64,000 nt of DNA from assembly GCA_963757805.1 (NCBI GenBank), contig CAVWSM010000014.1, positions 116,561 through 180,560 of the forward strand, given 5' to 3'. Each line of letters starts with the position of its first letter. The stretch's first letter is position 1. The stretch comes from CAVWSM01 sp963757805 (lineage in GTDB: Bacteria; Actinomycetota; Actinomycetes; Jiangellales; Jiangellaceae). The translations under genes were made by a program, and so were the position numbers. Shown piece by piece: positions 61,303 to 64,000 of the stretch. The notes beneath the pieces are model-generated. The model made no database searches. It saw only the letters and a program-made list of their open reading frames with translations, and was not told where the DNA came from.

Positions 61303-64000
61303 ATGGGGTGGCCCGGTTGGCCCCGGATAATCGTGATCGCGGTCGCGACGGCAGTCGCGGCCGTGACTTCGGTTGTCGTCATCGCTCCGCCTGCGGAGGC
61401 GGCTGTGATTCGGCCTTTCACCGCGCGCTTCACCACGAACGCGCCGGGCGCGATCAAGCTGATCGGCAACAACGTGCTCACCTGTATGACGGCCGTGACC
61501 CCGAACACGTGCGGTAACGCGCAGACCGCGCGGAATGTGAACAACAACAGCGTGTTCATGGGGTACATCGACCCGGACGGCGCCGTAGGCGTGTTCAATG
61601 GCAGCAGCGCCACCCTGGCGTTGCCGGCTGTCGCCACGATCAGGTTCGCGGGCCTCTATTGGGGAGCCGATACTTCCAGTGCTCCGGCGAGCAACTGCCC
61701 CGCGGGTAGTCGCCTTACGCCCGGGGCAGCCGCCCCGACTCCGGCAGCGCGTGACACCGTCCAGTTCCAGGTGCCCGGACAACCGGCGGCCGTGATCACC
61801 GCGTCCACAGTCGACGCGTCGGGGACCCGCTACCAGGGGTTCGCGGACGTCACCGCTCGGGTCGTCGCCGCCGGCCCAGGTGAGTACTCCGTCTCCAACG
61901 TGCAGGCCGGCACCGGCTGCGATCGCTACGGTGGCTGGAGCCTGGTCGTCGCGTACGAGGACCCCGGTGAGCCGCCGCGCAACCTGACAGTGTTCGACGG
62001 CTACGCCATCGTCCAGCAGACACGCCGTCGCAGACCGGACCGTCGACATGCCGATCAGCGGTTTCGAGACGCCCCCTGCGGGCCCAGTGACGACCCGGGT
62101 CGGGGCTGTTGTCTACGAAGGGGATGGTGGCTCGACGGGTGACCAACTCCAGCTCCAACGTCAGGACGGCACCTTCGCCAACCTGTCCAACGCTTCCAAC
62201 CCGACCACCAATGTGTTCAACTCGACTGCTAGCGACCTCGGCGTCCTGAATGCGGCGCGTGTCCCTGCGCAATCCCAACATGCTCGGTTTCGACGTCGAC
62301 CGGTTCGACGCCACCGGCGTGCTCGCCAATGGGCAGACCAACAGCGTGGTGCGTGTCACGACGACTAGCGAGACGTTCTTTCCTGGGGTCATCACGTTCG
62401 CCACTGACTTGTTCTCACCGGAACTTCGCATCGGCAAGGTGGGCGTCGACCTCAATGGCGGCGACCTCGAGCCCGGCGACCGGGTTCACTACGACGTCAC
62501 CGTTCACAACGGGGGTCGCGACGCAGCGATCAACGCAGTCGTCAGCGATCAGCTCCCGCCGTTCACTTCATTCGTGCCCGGGAGCCTTGCTATTGAAGGG
62601 ACACCGGTGACCGACGGGGCAGGAGACGACACCGGCGAGGTCGTGGGCGGCGTTTTGACGGCCCGAGTCGGCGAGGGAGCCTCGTCCACGCTCGGCGGAA
62701 CGCTGCTGGTGCAAGAGCGCGCCCGGTTCTCGTTCGACGTCGTGGTGACACCCGACGCCCCAGACGGGGTGTCCCTCAGCAACGTGGTCGAGTCGACGTA
62801 TGAGGGCGCGCAGACCGGCATCGAGCTGACCTCGACCAGCAACCGGTTCGAGATCCCCGTGGTCGCCCGTTCCGACCTCACGGTCACGAAGCTGGTGACG
62901 GGACCCGCCGTGTATCACTGTTCCGGGGAGCACGACATTCCAGTTGGTCGTCGTCAACAACGGCCCCAACATCGAGCCGGCCGCGATCGTCACCGACACC
63001 CTCCCGCCGGGGTTCACCGCCACCGCGGTCGTGTCGTCGCAAGGGACGCTGCACAGGTACCACGTGCACGCTGGGCCCGCTGGCCGTGGGCGCCACAGCC
63101 ACCGTCGAGATCACCGCCGCGGTGGCGAGTGGAGCCGGGACTGCAGTGAACAGCGCATCGGTGTCGGGCAGCAACCGAGACGAGGCGCCCAACAACAACA
63201 CCTCGTCCGCGACCGTGACCCTCAACAACCCACCCGTCGCCACGCGACGACACGGTTCCCGAAACGCCCGCCGGGCATGCCGGTTGTCATTCCGGTCTGA
63301 CCAATGACAGCGACCGACACCGATCCTGACGTCGATGACCTCCTCTCGGTGGTCGACATCGCCGACCCGGCCAACGGCAGCGCGACCCCCAACGCCGATG
63401 GCACGATCACCTACACACCCAATGCCGGCTTCAAGGGCACCGACACCTTCACCTATACCGTCAGCGACGGTCGGGGCGGCACCGACACCGCGACCATCAC
63501 CGTCGATCATCGCGAACGCGCCTCCGGTGGCGACCCACGATGCCAACAGCGGCCCGGCCGGGCAGCCGGTGACGGGCGAACGTCCTCTGGCAACGACAAC
63601 GACCCCAACAGTGACCCCTGACGGCCACGCTCGCCATCCCCCCGCCGGCGGCGGCCGGGACTGTCGTGGTCGACACCGACGGCAGCTACACGTTCACTCC
63701 CGCCGACGGGTTCACGGGGACGACGACATTCACGTACTGGCTTGCGACAATGACGTCCCGGCCGCCTGCGACGAGGCCACCGTCACCATCACCATCACCA
63801 ATGATCCGCCGGTCGCCGCCGACGACACTGCGACAACGGGCGGCGACACCGGGGTGGTCATCCCGGTGCTCGACAACGACACCGACCCCCAAGCCGATCC
63901 ATTGACGGTGACCGAGGTGACCTCGCCCATCAACGGCGGATCCGTCGTCATCAACGACGATGGGACGGTAACCTACACGCCTCCCGATGGCTTCAAGGGA
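61303..64000 (+). CDS. Large secreted DUF11/cadherin-like repeat protein, partial and multiply frameshifted
   Basis: Begins with a signal peptide (MGWPGWPRIIVIAVATAVAAV, cleavage likely after PAEAA). A beta-rich N-domain follows (NNVLTCMTAVTPNTC, TIRFAGLYWGADTSS, GGWSLVVAYEDP). Then come DUF11-type domains (LEPGDRVHYDVTVHNGG, VVVNNGPNIEPAAIVTDTLPPGF) and at least three Ig/cadherin-like repeats of the type VVIPVLxNDxDxD, GTITYTPNAGFKGTDTFTYTVSDG. The gene runs past the window end. I count eight or more frame changes (near 62030, 62250, 62925, 63055, 63250, 63520, 63620, 63750), all in C/G runs. Probably a cell-surface or adhesive protein. Confidence 0.7.

Overview
The window is GC-rich chromosomal DNA of an actinobacterium. 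The evidence is the very high GC, frequent GTG and TTG starts, short overlapping operons, a CIRCE-controlled groEL without groES, cold-shock genes, GpgS, IdeR and UdgX, and the Streptomyces-like order threonine-synthase homologue / sulfur-carrier protein / cold-shock gene / groEL. Frequent CGTACG words suggest Nocardioidaceae or another Propionibacteriales, but that is an inference. No tRNA, rRNA, phage, IS element or CRISPR array was seen.

0-14.5 kb: otsB and xylB; a citrate synthase divergent from a second citrate synthase that carries an N-terminal DNA-binding domain, with a dyad-rich operator between them; gpgS with a small HExxH membrane protein; a SAM-I riboswitch in front of a threonine-synthase homologue and a ThiS/MoaD-like carrier; csp, a YeaQ-type membrane protein and groEL with tandem CIRCE; then small metabolic and hypothetical genes (spermidine-synthase-like, cutC, DUF4031, HD hydrolase).

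14.5-34 kb: a two-gene signalling unit made of a receiver-thioredoxin-reductase fusion and a cyclic-nucleotide-domain histidine kinase; a HelD-like RNA polymerase motor; a protein with four DivIVA-type motifs; a pentapeptide protein; the remnant of a methyltransferase; an XPB helicase with a CGNR regulator; a helicase-associated/WYL-like protein; a PLP decarboxylase and several enzymes.

34-54 kb: a second CSD protein, MFS exporters, DUF3027, a sacsin-type Hsp90-like ATPase, DUF2530, MarR-MFS, thpR, a methyltransferase, serC-MFS divergent from pdxH, an aldo/keto reductase under a MerR-type promoter, udgX, nagA, and a ParA/ribbon-helix-helix pair.

54-64 kb: ideR, a shikimate-kinase-like gene, chorismate mutase, an MMPL exporter, DUF72, a leaderless arsR-SRPBCC unit, a DHFR-like gene, and a large secreted repeat protein behind a CebR/CelR-type operator that runs off the end of the window.

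Many genes are broken by single-base shifts in C/G runs, while the protein sequence continues intact in another frame (6.9, 18.7, 21.6, 28.9, 32.8, 33.8, 34.3, 55.0, 56.8, 58.0, 59.5 and 60.6-63.8 kb). I read most of these as base-calling errors rather than real gene loss and give the reconstructed gene. Two dispersed repeat families occur: a 41-bp element in two pairs, and a 66-bp element in two single copies.
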